From Chaetomium olivaceum (Eukaryota > Ascomycota > Sordariomycetes > Sordariales > Chaetomiaceae), in NCBI GenBank assembly GCA_039881045.1, contig JAYWVB010000016.1:186001-250000 (forward strand): DNA of 64,000 bases. Reading direction: 5' to 3'. The position numbers and the translations under genes were made by a program. Below are positions 35,322-48,570 of this stretch, one piece after another. Every line of letters begins with the position of its first letter. Position 1 is the first letter of the stretch. The notes beneath the pieces are model-generated. The model ran no database searches and had not been told where the DNA came from. It saw only the letters and a list, made by a program, of their open reading frames with translations.

Positions 35322-36141
35322 CTACCCCATACTCCCGACGAGCCGGGTAGGTGAATAACTAACTAGTGTGTGGATGGAGTATGTAAGCTTCGCGACTCAA
35401 CCTTGCGCCCGGCCGGCCGCAACCCCAGCCAACCCTAGGTCGGCCTGCCGGGCCACTTGTCAGCAGCGGACCGGTCCCGTTCCCTTTTTCAGCCCTCAGC
35501 CCTATGGGCCGATGGGCCTATCCTGTACGCTAGCAAGCGAGCTAGTTAGTGTCCAGATTTTTGTTGTTTGTCGTTCTTGTTGTTTGTTGTTGATGTGATG
35601 TGAGGTTATTGCATGGGTTAATGGGACGCGCTCGGGTCGTGTTTGGGAGTGGTGGTTTTTTGTAGTGTTTATTGAGTGAGTCATCTACCATATTAAAGCA
35701 CGAGGGAAACAGGCACCGCTGATGTTTTTTGGACTGTGATCTTATTCTCTTCGAACGCTACTCAACCATGTCTCATACTATTCTGCGTCCCACCATCTGT
35801 GCAAAGATCCATAATATGTCGCAATCGCAAACGCCAGTCCGAATCGGACCCAAATCGTTCCCGGCCTCGTCAATCGTCATGCCTGTGACATCGCCCTTTT
35901 TGGCCCCTCGCTCAACGCCGGTCCCAATGCCGTTGAAGGATATCCGTGGAAAAAGGACGAAACGCGCTGATGTAGAAACCCTATTCCAACAAAAGAAGAA
36001 GAATGTAGTAGAAACGAAAAGGGGGTAATCAAAAAAGAGAGCAAAAAAAAGGAAAAAGAAAAGAAAGATATGGTACAATGGTGTAGAATGATAAACGGGG
36101 CTCGCCATACTCGAACAAGTCTAAATGGGGATAATGCTTCT

Positions 36142-38243
36142 TCAGTGATCAACCTTCAACCTCTTCGCATCTGCAGCCGCCATCTCGGCTGGCGCATCAT
36201 GGTGCCCTCCGTTCCCGCTGATATCCGGGCTCTTCCGCTTGAGCGGGGCCAGATCATCTCTCAAAAACGACGGTCCAGTCCCGACCACAGGCGTCGACCA
36301 CGTCAGTGGGCTCAGCGTGTTGTGCTCGTTCCCCTTGATGCCCCAGTCCGCGTAGAAGCCGTTGGGACTCGGGAGCAGGCCCTCTCCGAGGAAACGGGAT
36401 GGCAAGGCCGAGACAGGAGTGTCGATGTTCATGTTGTTGGTTTGGTGGGGCGGCGGGCGGGCGAAGGGATTAGGTGGGCCCGTGGCGCCCGCCGAGAGAA
36501 GGGTGGTGGAGGCGGACGGAGAGGGCGGTGGCAGAACAACGCCAGAGGAGTGCGAGTCCGGTCGCCGCGAGGGCTGTGACGTGACATCTGTCGCTGTCGT
36601 CATCGTGCCGTGCGGGGAGGCCGACCCGTTCGTAGCGCTGCCGCCGTCCGACTCGTCTGGAATCCGCACCTTCAACTGCGGCCGCGAGATGCTCCCGCCA
36701 ACGCGCAGGCTGTTGGACCGTGATGGCGGGGTAAAGACGGTCTCAGGAATGGTCCCGAGCGATCCGTTCCGCTTGATTTGCGGCTGCAGTTGTGCGTTAT
36801 TTGCGTTGACGCGAGGAAGCGTCGGCGGCGAGTTCGGGTTGCTACCTCGTGCGGCGCTGCCGGCGTCGATCGACTGCGATCGGCTAGACGACGGCTCTGT
36901 CTTGACTTCCGGGTGATGGAATGCCGCGAGATGCTGTGAAAGGATCGACCGGTTCTCATCAATAGGCGTGAAGATGCTGCCACCCTTGCGAGGCGCCTGC
37001 TTCTTGATGTTGGTGTCCAGGAGAAGGGGCTGCCGCGCCCTTTCTACCAGCTCGGGCCGCTGTCTCGGTTCCCCGGATGCAGGCGGTTGCGATTCCTGAG
37101 GCGGGACGAAGATATGAGGGATCTCTTGCGGTTGAGGCGGCGGCGGCGGCGGCGGTGGTGGTGGCAGATGTTGTTGAGGTTGAGATTGAGCCGTCAGGTG
37201 TTGTTGTTGAGGTTGAGGCGGGCTATGCATGGGATGAGCGGGATGAGCTTGCGGTTGCGGCGGCGGGGACATGTGCTGCGGAGGTAGTTGTGCGGGCGAA
37301 GGTTGCGGCGGGGACACGGAATGGCGCCCCCCTTGCGCGCCTTGTTGTGGTGGGTGGTGAGGGAAGGCAGCAGGTCCCGATGTCCTCCGCTGTTCGTCCG
37401 CGTACTGCTGCATCTGGTGCGGGTGCTGTTGTTGCTGTGGGTAGGGATACTGCGGGTGCGGCTGTGGTAGGCCATGGGCATGGGCATGGGCATGGTTTGG
37501 TTGCATGTTGTGCGAGTTCTGGGCGTTGTACATGGCTGCCTGTGGCATGTATGCAAAGCCGTTTACTGCGCCCGGCTGCGAACCCGCTGGCCCGACCGGC
37601 TGGCCCATGTTCGGCCCCATCCGGCGGATGTCGTTTCGTGACGACGGCCGGGAACCCATCTGGGGTTGCGGGGTGTGGCCTCGGGGCCCGAAGACGCCAT
37701 TGGAGATCGGGGGTGATGCTGATGGTGTGTGGTGCCGGATGACGGGGAACGGGGGCTGCGACTGGAACTGAGGCGGGAACATCTGGGCCTCCATGCCTTC
37801 GCCTTGCGGGGGAGTGCCGTTGTCATCCTCCTCGTCGTCGTCCTCGATCCCACCGTTGAAATCGGAAGGAATCTTATATTCATTCGGCTCACCATGCTAT
37901 CGTGGGCGGTTTATGTTAGTTGAGTGAGCGAGATTGGGTCAGGGGAGACGAGGGAGCATACCAAGGTCCACCGTTGCAGCATCTCCCGCATGTCGCGCGA
38001 CGAGAACTGGTGCAGCTTCTTGTTGTTGCCAAAGATGACAACGGCCACATCGACGGAGCAGAGCACGGAGAGTTCATAAGCCTTCTTGAAGAGACCTCCC
38101 TTCCTCTTCAGAAATGTGCTGCAGACAAACAAAAGCACACGTTAGTGGCGGTGGTCGATAAGACCGAGCGGCTGGAGAGCATCTTACACAGAACGGTTCC
38201 TCTCATCTTTGATGGGTTTGATATCGATCTTCCTGCGACCCAT
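36142..38243 (-). CDS. rlm1: Rlm1/MEF2-type MADS-box transcription factor
   Basis: Nuclear DNA-binding factor of the Rlm1/MEF2 group; in fungi these act downstream of the cell-wall-integrity MAP kinase. The MADS domain fills the first 57 residues (MGRRKIDIKPIKDERNRS, then TFLKRKGGLFKKAYELSVLC and VIFGNNKKL). It is interrupted by an intron after RNRSV, a position shared with relatives. The rest is disordered: Pro/Gln/His-rich with a run of ten prolines, a His-Ala repeat, and several S/T-P sites suitable for MAP-kinase phosphorylation (for example FTPPSRS). Exons: 38243-38188, 38118-37962, 37896-36142, summing to 656 codons with no frame correction. A 5.7-kb gene-free region lies upstream. Confidence 0.9.
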
Positions 38244-41200
38244 TGTGACGGTGGTGCCACGGGCGAGAGGCCGGTGGTATGGAAGCGAGGTGGTCGAATT
38301 TGGCGGATGCTAACTCTGACAAACAGAGGGTGATGCGCTAGAGTTCGTCCCAACACTCAATGGCTGACGGTGGTGACGTGCGACGGCGACGTGCTACTAC
38401 TAGAAGGGCAGAGTAGCGTCTTCGGATGAGACTTGTCGCCAAGTGGAGGCTGCTAGTGTTGTTGAAAGGTTCGGTTGATATACTTCCTTACACCTGACAT
38501 TCATGGAACGCGACAAATTGGCGATGATGGGGCGACCGGCTTCTTTTTGTGCGCTGCGGTCAAAGAGCAAGCGTGTTTCAACGGGCGACGTTCAATTCCC
38601 TTGTTCGCGACAAGGGTAGCCAAAAGATACTTCCGGTACCTGCGGCGACGGTCGTGCAGCAGTTCGACGTTGAGGCTGGATCTGGTGATGCTAATAATAG
38701 ATCGGAGAAGTTCAGAGGACAAGAGACATTGAAGGGTGCAGGTGGGCAGGTGGACAGAGGGGCGGGCGGTGGGTGGGAAAAGGCAAGACCCCAGGGGAAC
38801 CTCAGCATGGGGATCCGCTGCAACAAGGGGGCAGAAAAGCCGGAAAGCCACGAGTCAGGCTTGGCTGGCCCGCCGACTGGGGGTGCCCCAAGGATGGCAT
38901 GGCAAGGGAGCCGAAGCAGGGTTGCGATTGGTTCGCTGCGGGCCACCCAAGGGTCCGTTCGTGAGGAGAGTTTGGTACACAAAATGGGGTTGCAGGAGTT
39001 CGTGTTGAATTCCCCTTTGATGCGACAACTTCACTGTCGGCAAGCCTAAGGGTCTAAAATGTCAAAGAGCGACGACAAAGACAACTCGGCGGCGGTGCCG
39101 GCTCGACAATGAACGAGGGGCGACACTCGACGAAAGATGGAAAAACGAGGAATTGGGAAAGGCGCAACAAGCCAGTGACCGTCAACTTGAGAACAGTGCA
39201 GTGTGAGTCTGGTGTGCCTGTGCCTGTGCCTGTGACTGGGACCAAGACTCGAGCAAGAGTGAGTGCGATTTCTAGTTAGCTACCAGATTTACTGTAGACA
39301 ACTTGCTCGATCGGGATGGTTTTCGAACTGGAAATCAGGTCAATATACCCGGGTAAGCCTTCCAGATCACCCACGGTCCGGTTGCAAATGCCGGACGGAA
39401 CGAGAAGGAACGGAAGGGGGTTCTCGCGCCAAATCCCAATAGTTTGAGCAACGGTCACTCAGTTTGAACCCGTCGCCATACTGTGTAGGGCTCTGTTGAC
39501 GAAGGCTGCAAACGTGCCTGACCATGCTGTCGCCATCGCCGTTTTTGTGGCCAAAGAAGTTACCGGCTCGTACACGTGGGGAGCTGACCAAGTTTCGATC
39601 TGCAGCGGCGCTGCAGCAAAGGGACTTTGCCGCTCCTTGCAGCTTGGGCCAAGAGGACCTCGCGTATACCCCTCCTTCCTATCAAGCCCCAACACACGCA
39701 GATCCGACCGGCAAGACCCATCGTTCCCGATTCCCGGCTATCAAGTGCCCATCCGGCTGCAGCGCCCGGGCACAGAGCCTCAGCGGCGCTGCCCCTCGGC
39801 TCTGAGACAAGCCGTTCTGGGGAGGAAGAGCCGCAGTCTGATTGACTAACTACCTAGCACTAGCAAAGCCCGACGGACCTTGGAGCTACTTCCGCCGCCG
39901 TGACGTTGATTTGCGCTTGTTTGCGTTTGCAGGTTTGGATCTTTGGTGGGGTTGGCATGACACGCAAGGCACTGAACGCTTCGGTTGCGCGTTGGGTAAC
40001 TCCCCTAGGTACTTGGTACGAAGCAATGCTGTCCTGTTTCGGGGAATGCAACCCACGAACATGGAACAGATGCGGACGACATTTTGGGAAGCGCTCACTA
40101 CTGTGTGTCTGGCAAGGTCGGAATGCACTGATGCGAGCTTCAAGCTTCGAAAGGCATCGGCTTGCCTCGAACAGTGAAACGAAACATTCCAAATGCAGAA
40201 TGGCTCCCGCAGTGGTGGTTGCACAACGTCCTTGGCATTCGTGTCTTGATGGACCGAACCGAGAACTGTCAAGAGAGACAAAATGCAAACCATGTCAGGA
40301 GCTTCATTGATGCAGCCGATGCATTGTCACCAGCGCGCCCGACCCCGGTTTTCAGATGGCTTCTCGCGGTCGGAATCGCATCGTGTCACCCGAATCCCTG
40401 CCGCAGGAAGCCTCTTCCTGCGTGCTGTGGGCGCAGCCTCGGTGGAGTCATCCCAAAAGCTGTTCGGCCGGAGAGTGATTGGACCAGTGGTGTGGTGGGG
40501 TCATGGGTCAGGACACTCGCTGATTGGTAAACGCTTGCTCAAATATTAGCCCAGTTAGCGGCTGTAAGCGCCGACGGGGTTAAATGAGCGCGATTGGGTA
40601 AAATGAACAATTTGCCCGCTTGCGATCTCCGCGTTCTGCATAAGCGCGGATCTATTTTTAGCTATTTTTAGCACAATCACCTGCAGCTTCCGGGGAGGGG
40701 GACCCTCAACAACCACACAACAACCCTCGTCGTCTTTATCAACGTCTGGTGTTTGGGTTCATTATTCGTTTTCATTGCGGTGAGGGCCTTGATTCGGGCG
40801 CGCTCCAGTACCAATTCAGACTAAGATCCACATGATGCAGCTGCGAATGCATCCCGTCCCTTTTCTGTTACCAGTGCCAAGCATCTGATCTCTCGCTCTT
40901 TCTCCCTCGCAGTCTGGGAGTCTGGCAGTATGGCACGCAACGGTCCAGGCTGACCACCCATTCGCTGTTTCCAATCCGTGTTCGCATCCTCTTTAAGGTT
41001 ACTAGGCCTCTTCAAGTCAAAAGATTCATCGGTGATGGCACCCTTCGACCCAACGGTCTGGATCCTACTTCACCGTCTTGTTTAGACGGGATCACGGCGG
41101 TTAGGCAAAGCACCTTATTTCCCATGCAGGGCATAGGTGATAAACATAGTAATACTTTAAACTCGAGATCTGCTTGATGTGATATTGTCTTGGTTAACGC

Positions 41201-43940
41201 TCATCAACATGGAACTCGTCAACGATGCATGCATGGAAACAGGGACGACTTAAGTTCCAACATACTCCAAGGCCAATCGATGGTTTAGTTTTGTTTCCCC
41301 TCTCCACAGATATTGAGAGTCCAGTCTATCACGTTCCTTCATCGTCGGTGAATAGAAATTATTTACAGATCTGTGCATGGCCCCATCCCCTAACCCCGGC
41401 CCAACTGCCGCCAGCTACCACCCACACCCGCTGCAATTGAAATTGCTTTCCCTCCCGTTCCCAACTTAGACCAAAAAGATGACGACGACTTCCCCAAAGT
41501 CCAACCAGGCCAACGCCAAAAGGAGACAGAAGCAAAGTCGATCGTCCGGTAGCGAGAGCCGAATCGAGAACTGCAAGCGCCGGTACTTAGGTTGCGTCTA
41601 GAATGCCATCCACACCGTGACACCCGACATCATCCCAGGTCAGTCATGCAGCCGCACGGCACACCGGCCGCCTACTTTCTTTCTTTCTTTCTTCTCAACC
41701 GCCAGAACACCGACCCGCCCCCCGGGTAAGCAAGCCATGCCATCGCCTCGCATCGCCCGCGCAGTAAGGCTAGCCCTCGCCGCACACGTGCCGACTGACA
41801 GAGACCTGACAAACGGGGTGAGATTTGATCTCGTCCATAGGTTAGGGCAGGGAGGTGGTAGCCAACGGCCTGCATTTGCAGTATGACGATTGTTCCCATT
41901 TGGGGGTGCGCACTCAATATCAAATGGGCGCGACGAGGAAAGAATAGAACAAACGGCCCGACGACGATCTCAACACAGTACACACCGAAGCGACGCATGT
42001 TCCTTCCTACTCACGGGCGGGTTGAACCCCCCGTAAATATTTACTTAGATACACTAGTCAAGGACAGTTACACTGCATATTGTGTACCTCGGCCTTCCGT
42101 CACCCTCCCTCCAACGCCTCTGGGCCGCTTGGCCGGGCCACATAATCCGAGGCCTACCTAGTGTACAATCCCCGGGTCTCTAGGCATGCGGCCGGAATCC
42201 GGCAACAGGCCACCAAAAAGGTCAGATGAACCGCGAGACCAACCACGACCGACGCAAGTGGTGGCGAGTAAACAGAGGCGTCACAAACCAGCACTACTCC
42301 TATAATTGCCAGATCGCATGCTGAAGATGTAAACCACGCTGTGAACCAACCGTCAATGTACATTACATACAACATACACACGTTGAACGGCACAATCTGT
42401 GATGATTCCATAATCCTATACCCGCGTTGTGCCTTAGAGTTACCTAGCCACAGGAGTAACCGTGGCGATCGGAAAAGAATCCGCCACATCACTGCATCCC
42501 AACGTCCATCCATATGCAGGAACAAACACCAGCAAACCCTATCAGATCCGTCCGGTAGCGCCATCCAAACCCCACATGCCCGGTTCGGCGCCCGTCGCCC
42601 TCCCTTTCGTGCAAGTATGTCCATCGCAGTGGGGAGCAGCGTAACACCCACACTTACACCACGACGGCGGGACAAAGTGCCCACCTCCCTACCATAACAC
42701 CCAGCCGACCAACACATGCATAGAAGCAGCAGCAACACCCAAATTTGGCAACAGCCCGATAGTTGGTAGTTAAGATATATTATTGCAGGTCCCCGCCAAG
42801 AACAGGACTCACGGGACGTGCCGCAACGAATAAGGGCCGGCCAACCCCCAAACCCCCAAAGGTATTTTCCCTGTGCACCATCATCATGTCCATCCCCACC
42901 GGCTCAACCAACCCATCCGTGATCCGTAGGTAGTAGGGTGGGGAATAATATAAACGTCCCACCATCCCTATCCGTATGTGCCTCTTCCTTCCCAAACGCC
43001 CACGCAGAATGCCGCGAAAGACAAGTAAAAAGAAAAAAAAAAGAGGTAAGGGAGGAAACCCGTGAACCACCCCGGAGATGATGCACTCCTTTTCCCGCTT
43101 TCCCCCGTGCCCCCATGCTGCTCAATGACGAAAAGCATAAGCTGCCTCCTCGCCGTCGTTAGGTAGGTCGACGCTGCTACCCAGACGGAACGAGGTAGCA
43201 TCCCGTCAACCAAATATCGTACCATGCAGTCCATCCAACGCTAGCTCCCTGACGATCACCGTCATCAATGTCAAACCCCCCCTTTTCTCTTGGTAGGAGA
43301 ACCGAGTCGCCGGTATGCTCTCCCCTTTTCCGCAAAGTCAGATGAATACCCTATCGTAAAATTCCCACTGTAGTCGCAGACGCGACCCGGATGGCCGAAT
43401 GAAGAGTCCCTCCACCCAAGCCCAAGCTTAGTTAGACCCAGCACACCAAATGACCACCACATCCCCATCAACAGCCAGCCAAAGCCGATATCGTTTAGCC
43501 GAGGTTGACAAAGCTGGCAGCAACCGGGGCGTTGGTCGACCCAAAGCTCGAGGTATCGTCCGGGTTTTGATCGCGCGGCCGTGAGCCATTGAGTAGCGGG
43601 CAGAGTCTTTTGCGAGGGTCGATGTCAGCAAGAAGATTCGGTGAGATGTGTATGATAGAAACAGTAGGAGAAAGAGTAGAGGAGAAAAAAAGAAAAGAAT
43701 GAAACGGAAAAGAGATTAAAAATTAAAGGTGTGGTTGGGAGGTTAGCCGAGCTTCTTCGCCGGCACTTGTTGTCCATCCCACTGTGGCTGTGATATGCTT
43801 TCGCGAGCATAAATGCGAAACGACCTTGGCTGGGTTGTTGAATAACCCCCTTCGCCGGCTTGTTGTTTTCGCCATTGCGAGGCGTGGTTGACAGCCCGAG
43901 GTAAAAGAGCTAGGTTCAGAGGTGGATGGATGCTCTGACC
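38244..43940. other. 5.7-kb gene-free region upstream of MADS-box gene
   Basis: Between the start of the MADS-box gene and the end of TAF1. Only short open frames without family resemblance on either strand. It has an A/T-rich stretch with repeated TTTTTAGCTA at about 40656, a CTTT repeat at 41677-41693, and TACCTAG-type motifs at 39847, 40004 and 42154. No transposon protein, terminal repeat, tRNA or rRNA seen. It may hold a long leader, distal regulatory DNA or a non-coding transcript. Confidence 0.5.
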
Positions 43941-46900
43941 CTAATCCCAATTCTCGGCATCTTCCCAAGCAACTTGCTTTTGTTTACCTTTCGGCGGCGG
44001 ACACGCATCCACCGCGGCCTGGAAGGCGCTTGGGTCCCAGCAACGGGGATCCCAGAAGCTGTCACCCATACGAGGGTCCTGGGTGGCCCGCCAGCTGTTA
44101 CGTCTGCCAGACTTCTGGAGACTGCGGTAGATGAACCCCTTCGGGCGCGGCCTTGTTGGTTCCTCTTGTAGACAGAAGGGGCATACGTACTTCTTGTTGG
44201 TTTTGATGTGGCCGACCTGCCCACAATTGGCGCACTTCCGGGTCGTGCCAGTCACCTTCTCCGTGGTCGGCTCAGGGGAGCCTTCGTCTCCGGCGGCGCC
44301 TCCGTCTCGCATCTTTTGCTGGAGCTTCTTCTGCTTTTCGCGCTTCTTACGTCGCTCTTTGTTCTTTTCGAGCCGCTCTTGCTCGATGCGGGCCCTGTTC
44401 GATATTAGCACTCGGTGCTTGGGTCAACGCTGAGGCGGGTTATGTTACTTACTTTTCGAGAATTAACTCGTCTTTCTCCGGATCCCCGGTCAACTTAACA
44501 TTGTAAATACTGGCCGTATGTTAGTATGTGTTGCGTTCGGGATGTATCGGAGCACGTACTCAATGTTCTCAAACTCCATTTGTCTTCTCCTCTTACTATA
44601 CTGGGCAATCACCACCGGATCGTGCACAATTTCGGTGACGGTCTGGATCTCACCATTCTCACCCCTCACCTCGCGGATGATCTTCAACTTGCGCCAGTTC
44701 AGGGCGCTAGCCTGGCTTTGGCTTACTTGGCTCACACCGTCCGGCAAGTTTGCGGGCTGGGCGGCTTGGCCCTGCACGTTGAATCGCTCGTCCTCGTCCT
44801 CCTGGGCAAGAACGTCATCATCGTCGTGCTCTTTTGCGTCCTCGAGACTCTCCTTCTGCCGGGTCCAGATATCCCGCAGGGACTCTGTGTAGAGACTGTC
44901 CTGATTCTTGACGTTGTACATGTGGCCGCCGTTTGCCTTGCGCTGCCGTTCTATTGCATCTGCAGAGGTCGCGAGCGGACCATGAAGCTGCTCGAGAAAA
45001 CCACCCTTCATCGAGGTTCGCAGATAGCTGACACCGAGACCCTTCCCTGTTGGATCTCCGGGGCCATGGACGGCGATCATAGCTTTGCCATGACTCGCGT
45101 CGATGAAGGCCTTTGTGAGTCGCCATGGCGCCATTTTATTAGCAAGCGCGTCCGGGGGAAGCTCATCGCCCTCCATCAAGTCGTCGTCCTTGAAGACTGC
45201 GTCGTTGACCTCATAACCGCCGTTCTCAAGCTCGTGGGCGCCGATTTGCATCGCATCGAGGAGGCAAACCTCTTCCGGGCGGACAAGCCCTCGAATTTCA
45301 GACTCGGGCATGAGTTCCTCGCCTTCGGGGAGCACCCAGTTCCTCTGCTCCTTGCGGAACATGAGAAATTCTTTAAGTTTCTGACGGTTCTGCGACTCGT
45401 TGGAGTCGGCAACATGGCGGGTAATATCAGTCAAGGTGACGTTGTCGCTCCGGTGCAGAAGCCGGTATGACACCATCTTCAGGCGATTCTTGGCGATGTT
45501 CGTGACCCGCCGCGAATGTGGCCCGGGCACCTCCATCGAAGGCAGAATCTGGCCAACGACGTAGAGATGATCGATGTTGCGGAGATACCACGTCGAACCG
45601 GATTTGCCGGTGCTGCTCCGGCCCAGGATAAAGTCGGTGCTCCTGGGGGAGTGCTTGAAGATGGGAGCACGGAACATTTGGTTGTGCAGCGTGGGGACCG
45701 TCTCGCCAGGTTGGACTTGGCCGACCATGGCAAACGGCGAGCGGTCCTCGGGCATCAAGATATAGGGCTCGCCAAGTTCCCGCTTCTCGGGTCTGGCATC
45801 GGTCCCCTTGGAGCGACGGTAATAGTTGATGATCTTTTGACCCATGCCGAAGTTGGACAGGACGATGGGAATCTCCTCGCAGTACTCGAAGAGGATCGCG
45901 GTTGAGTTGTCGTTCATGGTAAGATCCGCCGAAGATTGGAATATTTCGGAAATCCGCTTGCCCTTGAGTTGCTTCTTCCTCTTCAGGGTCGGAGGCTTCA
46001 GCTTGATCGGGTGGAAGGCGTCCCTCCGTGGGTGGAACTGGGGCCGATGGTAGCTATGCGGATCGCTCGCCGACAGCTTGACCTTGTAGTAGGGCCACGA
46101 GAGCCTCTTTGCCGCCATGCTGTGCTCGACGGGAATCGAGGCCAGCGTGGCGCGAACCTTGCTTTGGCTGTTCTCCTTCAGAGCGTCATAGGCGGTATCC
46201 GACGAAAAGTTGAAGCGCTGCGACAACTCCCGACCGAGGCCGCCGTTGGCCATGCGCACCGTCTTGTGCTGAATCTTGCGCCTTTTAGCAACGCGCTCCG
46301 ACTCGACATCGTCGATGAGCAGGTAGGGATCGTTCATGTCGAGAATAACGCGCTTCCCCAGCTTGGCAGTAGCCTCCTCGAAGTTGTCGAAGTTGGGCGC
46401 TGTGAACTGCGCAACGCGCGGCAGACCCTGGGGGATCTCCACGCGCCGTTTCCTTGCTGGTGGCGCGTCGAGAAACATCCTGTCCCAGTCTTCATCATCT
46501 CCATCAAGCTCAGTCTTAATGAGCGATTGTCGGGGATGTTGTTGGACTGGGTCGGAGTAGGGGGTTGAGCGGGGCCGAGATCACCCAGGCCGATCATGGC
46601 ATCCCAGTCGTCAGTTACTAAGGCAATGTCGCGAAGAGTGTAGCCTCCCACGAGCTCGGAGTCGGAATCATCGTCTAGGTTAAAGACCTCGAGGTCGGCC
46701 TGCTCCAGGGGCTCGGGCTCCTCGAGGCAGACGAGGCCGCGGGCTTCGGCATCTCGGATTTTCTGATAGACAGACGACGATGCCGGGCCGGAGAGGCGGA
46801 ATAGCTTCTCTTGGTCGGCTTCCAGGTCCAAGCTGAGCTTTGTCGGCACCAGCGGTTTCGGGGGTTTGGCGGGTTTCTTTGAGATCCAGTGGGCCTGCTT

Positions 46901-47521
46901 TGGGCGGAGGATCTCGTTCCAGCGAAGAACGGTTTTCTCTTTGTATCCGGGGAACGCTTGCTTCACGGCCTCGGCAAGACTTTCGGCCGGAGGGGGGATG
47001 TTGGGGTCCTGGTTCGAATCGCTTGGTTTCGAGCCGTGGTCGAAGTTCAGGGCGATGAGTTCCAGCAGTTCTGCTTGCTTGTCGACTTGCATGCGCTCTT
47101 CGTCGGCAATATCCACAGGATGAGGCGAGGTAGCGAGGCCACCGTTGGCATTTAGAGGGGACGAGGGGAGGCTTCCGTCGCCGAAGAGCTCATCGTAGTC
47201 GTTGTCATTGTCTCTGACCAAGCCCGGGCCGTCGCTGCTCGCGCGGCTCCCGCGGCTCGCACGGCTCCCGCGACTCGTAGGTTGTTCATCACCGGGTAAG
47301 TCGTCCTCGTCACTGAGGTCAATATCCTCGTAGTCAACAGCATCGTCGGCCTTGCCGGCCTGGTCGAATGAGGCGCCTTGTTCGATCTTGGAAAGGAATT
47401 CGCCGACACCGCTAGCAAGGCCCTCTTGGATTTGTTGGATTGCGGCGTCATCGCGGGCTTCCTGGACGCGCCAGTCATCATCGTTGGAGGCGCCAGGCGC
47501 GGGGTTCGTATCGGCGGCCAT
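43941..47521 (-). CDS. taf1: TFIID subunit TAF1
   Basis: Largest TFIID subunit, which holds TBP and other TAFs at core promoters. The N-terminus is acidic (DYEDIDLSDEDDLPGDEQ), possibly TBP-contacting. The central DUF3591 region is well conserved (WPYYKVKLSASDPHSYHRPQF, ILFEYCEEIPIVLSNFGMG, STWYLRNIDHLYVVGQILP). It ends with a charged helix and a CCHC zinc knuckle (CANCGQVGHIKTNKKYVCP). As in other fungi there is no bromodomain. Exons: 47521-44560, 44509-44453, 44394-43941. One base is missing near 46524-46531, where the frame passes from NIPD to SLIKTELDGDDEDWDRMF. With it the sum is 1158 codons. It is divergent from the D-serine dehydratase gene. Confidence 0.93.
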
Positions 47522-48570
47522 GGTGATTAATCGGTGCCGAGTTGTCGGGTTTCGCGATTGCCTTTCGAGATGGTCCCGGCAGTTGCGCGATGCGCGGGGA
47601 GGACTAGATCATGATATTTGGAATATGGCGCTGGCGAGAAGATGTAAAAGTCGCGGTGTGGTTTTCGTTGAGAGAGCGGGGTCGGTGCAGGCGATTTGCC
47701 GGAAATTTTCAGGAAGTTGCGGTGGTCGGTCGGTGCGAATAAATAGTCGAAGGGTTGCGCAGTGTTGAAGGCGGAAGTTGCTGGCTGCAAGTTGCCAAGA
47801 AGTGGAATCGGCTTCGGCGCGGTCACAAGTGGGTCTCGGAGCTTCTGCCCACGCATGGGTTTCACGTTACACCCAATGAGAGGCGGGGGTGTTGAATGTC
47901 TGTGCACTCGCCGTTTTTGCTGCGTCGCCTTGTTTGTGGAACCAAATCCCTGCCTGATCGAGGTTCGAGTTTCGAGATTCCCAGAATTCTCAATTTGAAT
48001 AGAATTTGAATACAAGTACATAATAGCTCGACCAAAGTGCACAATAGGTCAATAGAGCGTCGCAGCTTCAACAATGCACGCATCGCTGCTGCGCCTCTGA
48101 GAACCCAAAAAAGTGCAGTTTATGTGCATGTGAAGATCAGGAAGATCAGGTTCGATGGAGAGTGCAAGAGGATGCCCGAGTGGCTTCATATTCAAATATT
48201 TAAATACTGTGTAACTCTTGAATGTTCGCTTAAATTGCGGTTCCTGGGGCCGAAGAATAGCCAGAGCACGGGTTATTGTGACGAGGATGGGTTCGGTGAA
48301 GGATGAGATGGCTAGAGTTACCGAATTCCATTACAAACATTAACTTCCTAACTTCCAGGTTGTTCCCACCCCGAGGTAACCGCGCCGAAGCCTCGGGATC
48401 GATGTTGATGCAACCCGGTGGATCACGACCTGCAGTGCGGCTTATCCCCGCAGTAGTCAGTCATCTTGCTGATTACTCCAACGTCTTGGTGTGTTTTTCA
48501 CTCTCTATACAATAAGACCATCTGATCTAGTAGCTCGCTCTCTATTGACAATCAAACCAACCTTGTGAAT
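47522..48570. promoter_or_regulatory. Divergent region, TAF1 / D-serine dehydratase
   Basis: 1.05 kb between two start codons facing away from each other. It is GC-rich near TAF1 and more A/T-rich toward 48200. A tRNA-like A-box resemblance at 48173 has no matching B-box. No gene found. Confidence 0.5.

Larger units (their letters stand above)
34540..36141. other. Repeat-rich intergenic region between convergent genes
   Basis: 1.6 kb between the ends of the FRG1 and MADS-box genes. It contains several microsatellites: (AGCC)n at 34783, (GAATTGAAC)n-like at 34927, (CA)n at 35153-35180, (CAG)7 and (CTG)8. It is also A/G-rich before 36080. No gene recognised. Confidence 0.6.

Noticed and set aside
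39496..40550. Several overlapping open frames of 110-140 codons
   Set aside because: No domain, inconsistent codon bias, and frames on both strands equally long; probably chance in non-coding DNA.
44526..45470. Plus-strand open frame of 314 codons opposite TAF1
   Set aside because: Shadow of the conserved DUF3591 coding sequence.
48170..48250. tRNA-like A-box (GCCCGAGTGGC)
   Set aside because: No B-box GGTTCRANNCC at the right distance and no cloverleaf by eye.
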